Source: Clostridium grantii DSM 8605 (lineage in GTDB: Bacteria > Bacillota > Clostridia > Clostridiales > Clostridiaceae). Taken from it: 64,000 nt of DNA. Below the pieces are notes generated by a model. That model was not told the DNA's origin. It made no database searches and saw nothing but the letters and a program-made list of their open reading frames with translations. Positions 27,323-35,867 of the stretch are shown here, piece by piece (position 1 is the first letter of the stretch; each line of letters opens with the position of its first letter). Where the stretch lies: positions 1 through 64,000 of the forward strand of contig NZ_FQXM01000005.1 of assembly GCF_900129965.1 (NCBI RefSeq), read 5' to 3'. Position numbers and translations under genes: made by a program.

Positions 27323-27688
27323 ATGTGCAAAGGTATTGGTAAAAATGTTTGGATAATTCCAGATGGTTTTCTTCCAGAAAAAAGCAATGGAGATTTTAAT
27401 AGTCATGAAGCTATTTGTGTTTTAAACACTGGAGATGAAGCAGCAGAAATTAGTATAATTGTTTATTTTGAAGATAGAGAGCCTATGGAAAAATTCGATG
27501 TTGTTTGTGAAGCAAGAAGAACTAATCATATAAGATTGGACAAGATAAAGTCTGAATCAAGCAAAATGATTCCTGTTGGAGTGCCCTATGCATTAAAAGT
27601 AGAGAGTAGTGTTCCGATTGTGGTGCAACATAGCAGAATGGATACAACTCAAGCAGAAATGACTTTGATGACTACAATAGCATACTAA
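27323..27688 (+). CDS. ASRT-family protein (sensory rhodopsin transducer-like beta-sandwich)
   Basis: 121 residues. The sequence closely follows the Anabaena sensory rhodopsin transducer family: IGKNVWIIPDGFLPE, FNSHEAICVLNTGDEAAEIS, ARRTNHIRL and VPIVVQHSRMDTTQAE. In cyanobacteria the protein works with a rhodopsin, but most bacterial members occur in organisms without one and sit beside sugar genes, so a carbohydrate-linked role is suspected. Here it follows rhaA by 49 nt with its own AAAGGAGGA site and no rhodopsin nearby. No catalytic residues are known. Family assignment is strong; function is unknown. Confidence 0.9.
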   Translation: MCKGIGKNVWIIPDGFLPEKSNGDFNSHEAICVLNTGDEAAEISIIVYFEDREPMEKFDVVCEARRTNHIRLDKIKSESSKMIPVGVPYALKVESSVPIVVQHSRMDTTQAEMTLMTTIAY

Positions 27689-27709
27689 TAAAAAGATTAA
27701 AATAAAAAG

Positions 27710-27755
27710 TAAACATCACTTTCTTTATATATAAGATATAGTGGTGTTTATTTTT
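27710..27755 (+). terminator. Intrinsic terminator after rhaA-ASRT
   Basis: TAAACATCAC (27710-27719) pairs with GTGGTGTTTA (27741-27750, with a G-U pair) and is followed by TTTTT. Confidence 0.75.
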
Positions 27756-27868
27756 ATTAATTGAAGATATAACTATGGTTCTCAGGCACAAGGACTATAC
27801 AAAAATAACGGCTATCGTTAGATATTTTTAATAAGAGAATTAGTATTATAAGAAGAGAGGTAATATTA

Positions 27869-30496
27869 ATGAAAAATTTCATTAACATAGATATTAAAAA
27901 TCTAAGATGCGAGTTTCTAGAAAATCCTCTTGGGGTTGATGTAATGGAACCTCGTTTAGGATGGAAATTATATTCAAGTAGCAAAAATGTTTATCAAGAA
28001 GCATACCAAATTATGGTTTCAAGTTCTAGAGATAAATGTAAGGCAGGAGAATATGATTTATGGGACTCAAGGAAAGTATTATCTGAGAAAACTAGCAGTA
28101 TCAAATATAAAGGAAAAGAACTTAAATCAAATGAAATATATTATTGGAAAGTTAAGGTGTGGGATAATTATGGGGATAGTTTTTTTTCTGAAATAAATAC
28201 TTTTGAAATGGGATTGCTCCAAGAGGATGATTGGAAAGCAAAATGGATAAGTATGGATTGGAAAAATAAAGCGGGTTGGTCACCTATTTTCAGAAAAGAC
28301 TTTAATGTGAAGGGTAAAGTTAAGAAAGCTCGTGCTTATATTAGTGGACTTGGATATTTTGAAATGACAATTAATGGTTGTAGAGTTGGGGATAACGTAT
28401 TAGATCCAGCGCAAACAGATTACAATATTAGAACTTTTTATGTAACTCATGATATGACTTATTTACTTAAGGATAATAGTAATACAGTGGGAGTTATGTT
28501 AGGGGATGGATTTTATCATCAAAATAAAGTTTGGGGTGGAAACATGGCTTATGGAGTCCCTAGACTAATTTGCCAAATCCATATTGAATATAATGATGGG
28601 ACAAAGGAGATAATTCTAAGTAATAATGAATGGAAATGCTTTTATGGACCAATAGTATTAAATAATATATATTCCGGTGAAAACTATGATTCTAGACTTG
28701 AACAAAAGGGTTGGAATGAACCCAATTTTGATGATAGTCAATGGTACGAGGCAGAAGAAGTTGAAGGACCTGCTGGAAAACTTGTATCACAAATGATTCC
28801 ACCAATAAAAAGAATGGAATATTTTCACCCTAAAGAAATAAAAGAAATTAAAAAAGGCATCTATATTGTTGATATGGGTAGGAATTTTGCTGGGTGGACT
28901 AGATTAAAAGCTAATCTTACAGCAGGTACAGAAGTTACAATGAGACATTCAGAATCAGTTTATAAAGATGGAACTCCTAATTTCTCCTCAACAGGAGTTC
29001 AATTTATTGGAATGCCTCAAACTCATAAATATATATTTAATGGCGAGGAAAAAGTATTTGAACCTAAGTTCAATTATTGTGGTTTTAGATATATAGAAGT
29101 AACTGGATTACCATTTATACCAGAGGAAAGTACATTTGAAGGGGTTGCAGTGTATACTGCCCTTGAAGAGTCTGGTGAATTCCAGTGTTCCAATGAAGAT
29201 ATAAATAATATACATAAAATGGTCAAAAATACTATTACAAGTAATCTTCAGGGAAACATAACGGATTGTCCAACGAGAGAAAAATGCGGATGGCTAGGAG
29301 ATGCAATGATTATTGCGGATTCTATAATGTATAACTGGGACGCGGTCACATTTTGGGAGAAGTACACCAAGGACATTGAAAGTACAAGAAAAGCAAATGG
29401 TACATGGATGATGATTGCTCCAGGAAAAAGAGTATGCGGAGAAGCCGCACCAGCATGGGGAGCGGCGCAAGTACAGATACCTTGGTATTTATATGAATTT
29501 TATAATGATGTAGAGATTGTAGAAGATCAGTATGATGCCATTAAAGAATGGACGAATTATTTATTAAGTAAAGCTGAAGAATATCTTATAAGTTTTGGAA
29601 TTGGTGACTGGTGGTATCCAGGAGGTAGAGAAAATCTCGATGTACCACACCACTTAATATCAACTGCCTACTTCTTTCAAAGCACTATACTAACAGCAAA
29701 AATTGCTAAAGTACTATGCCGAACAGAAGATATAGAAGTGTATAATGAATTGGCAGAAAACATTAAAAAAGCATTTAATAAGAGATATTATAATAAAGAA
29801 AAATCTACTTATGGTACACAAACAGCAGATAGTTTTGCACTTGCTCTTGGATTGGTTGAAGATGAAAATGAATTAAAAGTTGCTGAAACAATAGCAAATG
29901 ATATAAAATATAGGGGCTTTCATGTAACAACAGGACATATAGGCACAAAATATATATTTGAAATGCTTACGGATTACGGATATGAAGATTATGCTTTTAA
30001 TGCTCTTGTTCAAAAGGAATATCCTGGATTTGTACATCTCTTAAATGAAGGATATACCACAATACCTGAACGCTGGGAAGGAGATAAAGATTATGGAGAG
30101 CCTAGAAATACAGGCTCATTGAGCCATCCTTTTAAAGGGGGATTCGATTCTTGGATATACTCTCACATTCTTGGTATAAAAGCAGACGCCCCAGGATTTA
30201 AGAAAATAACAATTAAACCTTATCTTATAGGAGATTTATCTTGGGCAAAAGGTAGTTATGAAACTATTTATGGTAAGGTTAAGTGCCAGTGGAATAGAGA
30301 ATGTGATAATTTTAGAATAAAGGTTACTATTCCAGTAAACACAAGTGCAAAAGTATATTTGCCAGTAGAAGGTAAAATCTACTCAGTAATTGATGATAGC
30401 AAGGAAAAAGTAGATTTACAAAGTGATAAAAATAAAAAGAAATATATAGAAATTGAATCTGGTGAATATGAGTTTATAGGAATCCATAATTCTTAA
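27869..30496 (+). CDS. Alpha-L-rhamnosidase, GH78
   Basis: 875 residues. The typical N-terminal sandwich (LRCEFLENPLGVD, PRLGWKL) and accessory beta domains are followed by the (alpha/alpha)6 catalytic barrel. The catalytic motif DCPTREKCGWLGDAMI lies near residue 470 and a second acidic motif PERWEGDKDYG near 730. The C-terminal domain is a beta-sandwich. It removes terminal alpha-L-rhamnose from oligosaccharides. No signal peptide is present, so it works in the cytoplasm on imported substrates. AGAGAGG precedes ATG 27869. It lies between rhaA and the GH88 gene in the rhamnose module. Confidence 0.96.
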   Translation: MKNFINIDIKNLRCEFLENPLGVDVMEPRLGWKLYSSSKNVYQEAYQIMVSSSRDKCKAGEYDLWDSRKVLSEKTSSIKYKGKELKSNEIYYWKVKVWDNYGDSFFSEINTFEMGLLQEDDWKAKWISMDWKNKAGWSPIFRKDFNVKGKVKKARAYISGLGYFEMTINGCRVGDNVLDPAQTDYNIRTFYVTHDMTYLLKDNSNTVGVMLGDGFYHQNKVWGGNMAYGVPRLICQIHIEYNDGTKEIILSNNEWKCFYGPIVLNNIYSGENYDSRLEQKGWNEPNFDDSQWYEAEEVEGPAGKLVSQMIPPIKRMEYFHPKEIKEIKKGIYIVDMGRNFAGWTRLKANLTAGTEVTMRHSESVYKDGTPNFSSTGVQFIGMPQTHKYIFNGEEKVFEPKFNYCGFRYIEVTGLPFIPEESTFEGVAVYTALEESGEFQCSNEDINNIHKMVKNTITSNLQGNITDCPTREKCGWLGDAMIIADSIMYNWDAVTFWEKYTKDIESTRKANGTWMMIAPGKRVCGEAAPAWGAAQVQIPWYLYEFYNDVEIVEDQYDAIKEWTNYLLSKAEEYLISFGIGDWWYPGGRENLDVPHHLISTAYFFQSTILTAKIAKVLCRTEDIEVYNELAENIKKAFNKRYYNKEKSTYGTQTADSFALALGLVEDENELKVAETIANDIKYRGFHVTTGHIGTKYIFEMLTDYGYEDYAFNALVQKEYPGFVHLLNEGYTTIPERWEGDKDYGEPRNTGSLSHPFKGGFDSWIYSHILGIKADAPGFKKITIKPYLIGDLSWAKGSYETIYGKVKCQWNRECDNFRIKVTIPVNTSAKVYLPVEGKIYSVIDDSKEKVDLQSDKNKKKYIEIESGEYEFIGIHNS

Positions 30497-30563
30497 CGAA
30501 GAAGCATTGGCAATATATAGTATATTAGAACCATATTTCATGCTTGTGTGGGTTGAACACATT

Positions 30564-30633
30564 ATTTGTTTTGTGCAAATAGTCATTTGTTTTGTGTAAA
30601 GATTACTTTATATGAATGAGTTATTATTAGTAT
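30564..30633 (+). promoter_or_regulatory. AraC-type tandem half-sites upstream of the GH88 gene
   Basis: ATTTGTTTTGTGCA (30564) and ATTTGTTTTGTGTA (30585) are 21 bp apart. TATTAT at 30622-30627 and TAGTAT at 30628-30633 lie at the same distances as in the relic copy at 15363. It should control the gene at 30732. Confidence 0.6.
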
Positions 30634-30731
30634 AAGGTGATTTTGAAAAATATAAAGTTTTTACCTATGAAGTAATAGAGAATAGTGAATTTAGAAAATT
30701 TGAGTAACATTAAATATAGGAGGATATTAAT

Positions 30732-31853
30732 ATGGAAAATTATGAAAATCAATGGATCGATTTAGCTTGGGAGTCAATTAACCAAAAAGTAAAAAAGACT
30801 AGTTTAATCATAGGAAGTCAATTTCCATCAATGACGGAAAGTGGGATTTATACATATACCACAGATTACTGGCGTTGGGTTACTGGTTTTTGGCCAGGGT
30901 TACTGTGGTTGCTTTATGAAGAAAACAAATATGAACCATTTAAAGATATTGCAGTGGCCTGTGAAGATAAAATGGATGAGGCATTATATGAGTATACAAA
31001 TTTACATCATGATGTAGGATTTATGTGGTTGTTGACCTCTGTTAAAAGATATAAACTCTCTGGTAATATGGAATCTAAGAAACGTGGATTGATTGCTGCA
31101 AGTCACCTTGCAAGCAGATTTAATATTAAGGGGAATTATCTAAGAGCTTGGAATAAAAATGGATTAAATGAAGCTAATAGCCTAGGTTTAAGCATTATTG
31201 ATAGTATGATGAACTTACCTTTATTATATTGGGCATCAGAAGAATTAGGTGATCCAAGATTTAGTCATATAGCAAAAGCACATTCAGATACAGTTTTAAA
31301 GGAGTTTATTCGTGAAGATGGTTCTGTAAATCATATGGTTGAATTTGACCCATATACAGGAGAAAAGATTAAGGTTTTAAGTGGACAAGGATATTCAACC
31401 ACATCAGCATGGTCAAGAGGTGCATCATGGGCATTACATGGTATGGCTCTTGCTTATAAATATACAAAAGAGCAAAAATATTTGGATTGTGCAAAAAAGG
31501 TTGCTAATTTTTTTATTAGTCAGTTACCAGAAGATAATGTTCCTCATTGGGATTTCAGGGCACCAAGAACAGAAACAATACCAAGAGATACATCGGCAGG
31601 AGCTTGCGCAGCTTGTGGTTTATTAGAACTTAGTGGTTTAGTGAGTGAAGAAGAAAAGCATATTTATGAAAAGCCAGCAAGAGATATTGTTAAATCGCTT
31701 TATGACAATTATGGAAATTGGTCAAAAGATGATGAGGAAGGACTACTAAGTGGAGGTACATTTAATTGCCCTGCTAACTTAGGAATTGATATATCTTTAA
31801 TTTATGGAGATTACTATTTTGTTGAAGCAATTAGTAGACTTAAAAAAGTATAA
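30732..31853 (+). CDS. Unsaturated glucuronyl hydrolase, GH88
   Basis: 373 residues with the GH88 pattern: VTGFWPGLLWLLYEE near 50, HHDVGFMW near 95 (catalytic-type Asp), SIIDSMMNLPLLYWAS near 155 (second Asp), GQGYSTTSAWSRGASWALHG near 220, PHWDFRAPRTETIPRDTSAG near 275 and LIYGDYYF near the end. GH88 and the related GH105 enzymes remove the 4,5-unsaturated uronic acid left at the non-reducing end by polysaccharide lyases. No signal peptide. TAGGAGGA precedes ATG 30732. Together with rhamnosidases and sulfatases it implies a substrate alternating rhamnose and uronic acid. GH88 fits better than GH105 but specificity is open. Confidence 0.92.
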   Translation: MENYENQWIDLAWESINQKVKKTSLIIGSQFPSMTESGIYTYTTDYWRWVTGFWPGLLWLLYEENKYEPFKDIAVACEDKMDEALYEYTNLHHDVGFMWLLTSVKRYKLSGNMESKKRGLIAASHLASRFNIKGNYLRAWNKNGLNEANSLGLSIIDSMMNLPLLYWASEELGDPRFSHIAKAHSDTVLKEFIREDGSVNHMVEFDPYTGEKIKVLSGQGYSTTSAWSRGASWALHGMALAYKYTKEQKYLDCAKKVANFFISQLPEDNVPHWDFRAPRTETIPRDTSAGACAACGLLELSGLVSEEEKHIYEKPARDIVKSLYDNYGNWSKDDEEGLLSGGTFNCPANLGIDISLIYGDYYFVEAISRLKKV

Positions 31854-31902
31854 AATAGTTTATATACAGTATAAATAAAAATTTAAAAGTATTTTAAAAA
31901 TA

Positions 31903-31944
31903 AATAAGTTCATACATGTAGGGTTATATATGTATGGGCTTATT
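31903..31944 (+). terminator. Intrinsic terminator after the GH88 gene
   Basis: AATAAGTTCATACAT (31903-31917) pairs with ATGTATGGGCTTATT (31930-31944) through two G-U pairs, followed by TTATGTTT. Confidence 0.65.
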
Positions 31945-32021
31945 TTATGTTTAAAAAAAACAATTAGGGGTAATCAAAAAAACATTGGGGAAATGTTACA
32001 AAAAAACCTAAACACAATTAA

Positions 32022-32138
32022 AAACACAGAAAAACATAAATAAACACAGAAAAACACATAAATAAAGGCTTGACAATGTTTACATTGAGTGCTAAAATAT
32101 CATTAACCGAACCAAATAAACACAAAAGAACACAATAA
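32022..32138 (+). promoter_or_regulatory. Promoter of the first ABC operon with repeated DeoR-type motifs
   Basis: A textbook promoter is visible: TTGACA at 32070-32075, 17-bp spacer, TAAAAT at 32093-32098. Direct repeats of AAACACAGAAAAAC start at 32022 and 32042 (20 bp apart) upstream, and AAACACAAAAGAAC lies at 32118 downstream of the -10. The same motif, as AAACAAAGAAAAAC, occurs at 48403 (before deoR) and 49421 (pdu promoter). Direct repeats around a promoter suit a DeoR-family repressor; the gene at 48502 is the best candidate. This region is the main content of the 31854-32267 gap. Confidence 0.7.
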
Positions 32139-32267
32139 AAACAAAACGAACAAAAATAATTTTAAGAATGTAATGAAAGGGGAATTAAAGTAAACGATTA
32201 TAAATTGCATAATGTGTGTAAGGGATTTACAACTAAGGGGAATATTGAATAGGAAGGAGTGCTAGGA

Positions 32268-33764
32268 ATGTCTGAATTTGTACTTGAATTAAAAGGTATA
32301 ACTAAAATATTTCCAGGTGTAAAAGCATTAGATAATGTTAATTTTCAATTAAAGCATGGTGAAATTCATGCGCTAATGGGAGAAAATGGTGCTGGAAAAT
32401 CTACATTTATAAAAATAATTACTGGTGTTCATGCTCAAGAAGAAGGGGATATTTTCTTAAACGGTGAAAAGATTAATTTTAAAAATCCTAAAGATGCTCA
32501 AAGTCATGGAATAGCAGCAATATACCAACATGTCACTTGTTATCCAGATTTAAGTGTAACGGAAAATATTTTTATGGGACATGAGAATGTTGATAAAAAA
32601 ACAAAAAGAATTCTCTGGAATGAAATGCATAATGAAGCAAAGATTCTTCTCGATGGGCTTGGTGCTAATTTTGATCCAAAGGTTGAAATGGGTTCCTTAA
32701 GTGTAGCTCAACAACAAATTGTAGAAATTGCAAAAGCTTTATCCACAAATGCAAAAATAATAATAATGGACGAGCCTACTGCTGCTTTAACAAAAAAAGA
32801 AAGTGAAGAACTTTATAGAATAGCAGAAAAGTTAAGAGATGATGGAGCATCTATAATATTTATATCACATCGATTTGAAGATATGTACAGGCTTGCAACT
32901 AAGGTTACTGTATTCAGAGACTCTAAGTATATTGGTAGTTGGGATGTAGATAAAATATCAAATGAGAATTTGATTGTTGCTATGGTAGGTAGAGAGATAA
33001 CTGAAATGTTTCCAAAGAAAGAACCTAAAATTGGAAAAGAAATTTTAAAGGTAGAAAATTTAAGTAAAACAGGATTTTTCGCAGATATATCTTTTGCGGT
33101 TAGAGAAGGAGAAATTTTGGCTCTTACTGGATTGGTAGGTGCTGGGAGAACGGAAGTATGCCAGTCTTTATACGGAGTATTATCTTATGATCAAGGTAAA
33201 ATATTTGTGGAAAGTAAAGAAGTGAAAGTAAATAGCCCATTAAGTGCAGTTAAACTTGGAATCGGTTATCTTCCGGAAGATAGGCAAAAACAAGGTCTTA
33301 TACTAGAGTGGGGAATTGGAAGGAATATAACATTACCTGCTTTAAATAAGCTTTCTAAAAAAGGTTGGTTAAATGATAAAAAAGAAACAGAAATATCTAA
33401 AATTCTTTCAGAAAAAGTTAATGTTAAAGCACAAAGTATTTTTGATTTAGCAAGTTCTTTATCAGGAGGAAACCAACAAAAGGTAGTAGTTGCAAAATTG
33501 CTTACTTCTGACTTGAAAATACTTATAGTAGATGAGCCTACAAAAGGAGTAGATGTAGGTGCTAAGGCAGCAATTTACGAAATATTGAGTGATTTAGCTC
33601 AACAAGGGTATGGAATTGTATTAGTATCATCTGAAATGCCAGAAGTACTTGGAATGAGCGATAGAATAGCAGTTATGAAAGAAGGCAGAATCGCTAAGAT
33701 TTTTGAAAGAAAAGATGCAACTCAAGAATTAATTTTAGAAGCGGCTATGGCATCAAATAAATAA
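32268..33764 (+). CDS. Rhamnose-type (CUT2) ABC transporter ATP-binding protein
   Basis: 498 residues with two nucleotide-binding domains fused, as in RbsA/RhaT-type proteins. The first has GENGAGKSTFIK (Walker A), SVAQQQIVEIAKAL (signature) and IIIMDEPTAAL (Walker B). The second has a degenerate Walker A (GLVGAGRTEV), LSGGNQQKVVVAKLL and LIVDEPTKGVDVGA. AAGGAG at 32254-32259 selects ATG 32268 over an in-frame GTG at 32259. It is the first gene of an ATPase-permease-permease-binding protein operon next to rhamnose catabolism. Rhamnose import is the likely role; other methylpentoses are possible. Confidence 0.93.
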   Translation: MSEFVLELKGITKIFPGVKALDNVNFQLKHGEIHALMGENGAGKSTFIKIITGVHAQEEGDIFLNGEKINFKNPKDAQSHGIAAIYQHVTCYPDLSVTENIFMGHENVDKKTKRILWNEMHNEAKILLDGLGANFDPKVEMGSLSVAQQQIVEIAKALSTNAKIIIMDEPTAALTKKESEELYRIAEKLRDDGASIIFISHRFEDMYRLATKVTVFRDSKYIGSWDVDKISNENLIVAMVGREITEMFPKKEPKIGKEILKVENLSKTGFFADISFAVREGEILALTGLVGAGRTEVCQSLYGVLSYDQGKIFVESKEVKVNSPLSAVKLGIGYLPEDRQKQGLILEWGIGRNITLPALNKLSKKGWLNDKKETEISKILSEKVNVKAQSIFDLASSLSGGNQQKVVVAKLLTSDLKILIVDEPTKGVDVGAKAAIYEILSDLAQQGYGIVLVSSEMPEVLGMSDRIAVMKEGRIAKIFERKDATQELILEAAMASNK

Positions 33765-33807
33765 AAGTTAAGACTATAGTAATTAAGATAAGAGGTGGAA
33801 AAATCTT

Positions 33808-34812
33808 ATGTCGGAAAAAACATTGCAAAAAATAAAAGGAATAAATGTCTCAAAATTTAGAGAGTTAGGATTAGTTGTTTTCATCATAATAATATCTATC
33901 TTTGTGCAAATGAGAAACAGTAGCTTTCTAACCATAGAAAATATAAATGATTTAGTTACCAATACGGCTATCTTAAGTATTCTTGCAGTTGGAATGATGT
34001 TAGTTATTATAACAAGAGGGATAGATCTTTCAATTGGAGCGACAATTGCTTTATCAGGTATGATTACAGCTTTGACAATTGGTAAGTTTCCAGGATTAAA
34101 TCCTTGGTTAACATTAGTTTTAGGACTAGTTATAGGTATGGCTTGTGGTGGAATTGTAGGTTTTTTAATATCAAAGGCAGGAATACTTCCTATAATTGCA
34201 TCTTTAGGTATGATGAATGTTTTTAGAGGTTTAACTTTTATGGTTAGTGGTGGAAAATGGGTTAGTGCTCATCAAATGCCTGAGACTTTTAAGGGAGTAG
34301 CTACAGGGAAAACTTTAGGAATAAATAATTTGATATTTATAGCTATAGTTATTTATGTAATATCATATTACTTTTTAAATCATACAAGAACAGGAAGAAA
34401 GATTTATGCAGTTGGAAGTAATCCAGATTCAGCTAGAATAAGTGGAATAGACACTGGAAGAGTTTTGTTAATGGTTTATGTAATAATGGGTGCATTAGCT
34501 GGACTTGCTGGAGTACTTTGGGTTTCAAAGTTTGCTTCTGCCCAAGGAGATACAGCAATGGGTTATGAATTAAATGTTATCGCAGCTTGTGTATTAGGTG
34601 GCGTTAATATTGCAGGTGGATCAGGAAAAATATCAGGAATTTTAATGGGATCACTTTTATTGGGTATATTAAATAATGCGTTGCCACTGATAAATGTTTC
34701 ACCATTTTGGCAAAATGCTATTCAAGGAGTAATAATTCTTATTGCTGTAATAATAAATGCTCTTGTTAAAAGAAAAGTTCATAAAAATAATCTTATGAGG
34801 AGGAAAATATAA
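33808..34812 (+). CDS. CUT2 ABC transporter permease (RhaP/RbsC type)
   Basis: 334 residues, strongly hydrophobic with about 8-10 membrane segments. Family motifs are TRGIDLSIGATIALSGM, GRKIYAVGSNPDSARISGID and LGGVNIAGGSGKISG. It follows the ATPase gene by 43 nt and precedes a second permease by 3 nt, giving the heterodimeric permease usual for rhamnose and AI-2-type importers (ribose importers usually have a single permease). Likely substrate is L-rhamnose. Confidence 0.93.
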   Translation: MSEKTLQKIKGINVSKFRELGLVVFIIIISIFVQMRNSSFLTIENINDLVTNTAILSILAVGMMLVIITRGIDLSIGATIALSGMITALTIGKFPGLNPWLTLVLGLVIGMACGGIVGFLISKAGILPIIASLGMMNVFRGLTFMVSGGKWVSAHQMPETFKGVATGKTLGINNLIFIAIVIYVISYYFLNHTRTGRKIYAVGSNPDSARISGIDTGRVLLMVYVIMGALAGLAGVLWVSKFASAQGDTAMGYELNVIAACVLGGVNIAGGSGKISGILMGSLLLGILNNALPLINVSPFWQNAIQGVIILIAVIINALVKRKVHKNNLMRRKI

Positions 34813-34815
34813 GAT

Positions 34816-35805
34816 ATGACAAATAGAAATATTTTAGATAAAAAGGGTTTTAATATTAAAAAATTCTTCCTCCAATGGGAATGGTTATTGGTTTTGATTT
34901 TCATAATCATCAATATAATAAATACTTCACTAAGTCCATACTACTTAGATTTTAATAATTTAATTGGTGCTACAATGACTTTCATGGATAAAGCTTTTAT
35001 GGTTCTTCCGATGGCTTTTATAATAATACTTGGTGATATTGATATATCAGTAGCATCGACAGTTGCTTTAGCTTCTGTAATTATGGCAGTAACATTTAAT
35101 GCAGGTGTACCAATGATATTAGCCATGATATTAGCATTGATAGTAGGAACTATTTGTGGATTTATTAACGGATTATTAATAGTTAAATTCAAAGAATTAT
35201 CTGCAGTTATTGTTACTCTTTCAACAATGATTATATATAGAGGTATAGCTTATATAATTTTAGAAGATCAAGCTTCAGGTAACTTTCCTAAATGGTATTC
35301 ATACTTGGGATGGGGATATGTTGGAAAGGTTCCATTTATACTAATTATATTCATTATATTCGCTATTTTATTTGGGATACTTCTCCATAAAACAGCTTTC
35401 GGTAGAAGGGTATTTGGAATGGGAAATAATATTACCGCTTGCAAATTTTCAGGAGTTGAAACTGATAAAATAAAGATTATTGTATTTACAATGGCTGGAT
35501 TTATGGCGGGGGTAACAGCATTATTCCTAACTTCTAGAATGGGTAGTACAAGACCTAACATTGCAACTGGATATGAATTGGATGTTATAGCAATGGTAGT
35601 TTTAGGGGGAGTTAGTACAGCAGGTGGAAAAGGAAGAATGTTAGGTACAATAATTTCAATATTTTTAATAGGATATTTAAGATATGGATTAGGTTTGGTT
35701 AATATACCAGCTCAGACTTTATTAATTATAATCGGATTGCTTCTTATATTTGCAGTAATGGTGCCAAATTTAAAGATCTCCAAAAAAAAGATTTCTAAAA
35801 GCTAA
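34816..35805 (+). CDS. CUT2 ABC transporter permease (RhaQ type)
   Basis: 329 residues, multi-spanning. Motifs are GDIDISVASTVALASV, GRRVFGMGNNITACKFSGVE and VLGGVSTAGGKGRMLG. GAGGAGG lies just upstream, inside the end of the preceding permease gene. It pairs with the 33808 product as the second permease subunit. Confidence 0.92.
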   Translation: MTNRNILDKKGFNIKKFFLQWEWLLVLIFIIINIINTSLSPYYLDFNNLIGATMTFMDKAFMVLPMAFIIILGDIDISVASTVALASVIMAVTFNAGVPMILAMILALIVGTICGFINGLLIVKFKELSAVIVTLSTMIIYRGIAYIILEDQASGNFPKWYSYLGWGYVGKVPFILIIFIIFAILFGILLHKTAFGRRVFGMGNNITACKFSGVETDKIKIIVFTMAGFMAGVTALFLTSRMGSTRPNIATGYELDVIAMVVLGGVSTAGGKGRMLGTIISIFLIGYLRYGLGLVNIPAQTLLIIIGLLLIFAVMVPNLKISKKKISKS

Positions 35806-35867
35806 ACAAATTCAAATACTAGCAGTCAAAGATTGCTTTGTATATAAAAATTCAAGGGGGAAAAGAA

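Noticed and set aside
31980..32160. A- and C-rich repeats (AAACACA) resembling a CRISPR or low-complexity tract
   Set aside because: Units are short and irregular, without unique spacers; they fit promoter-proximal operator repeats better.
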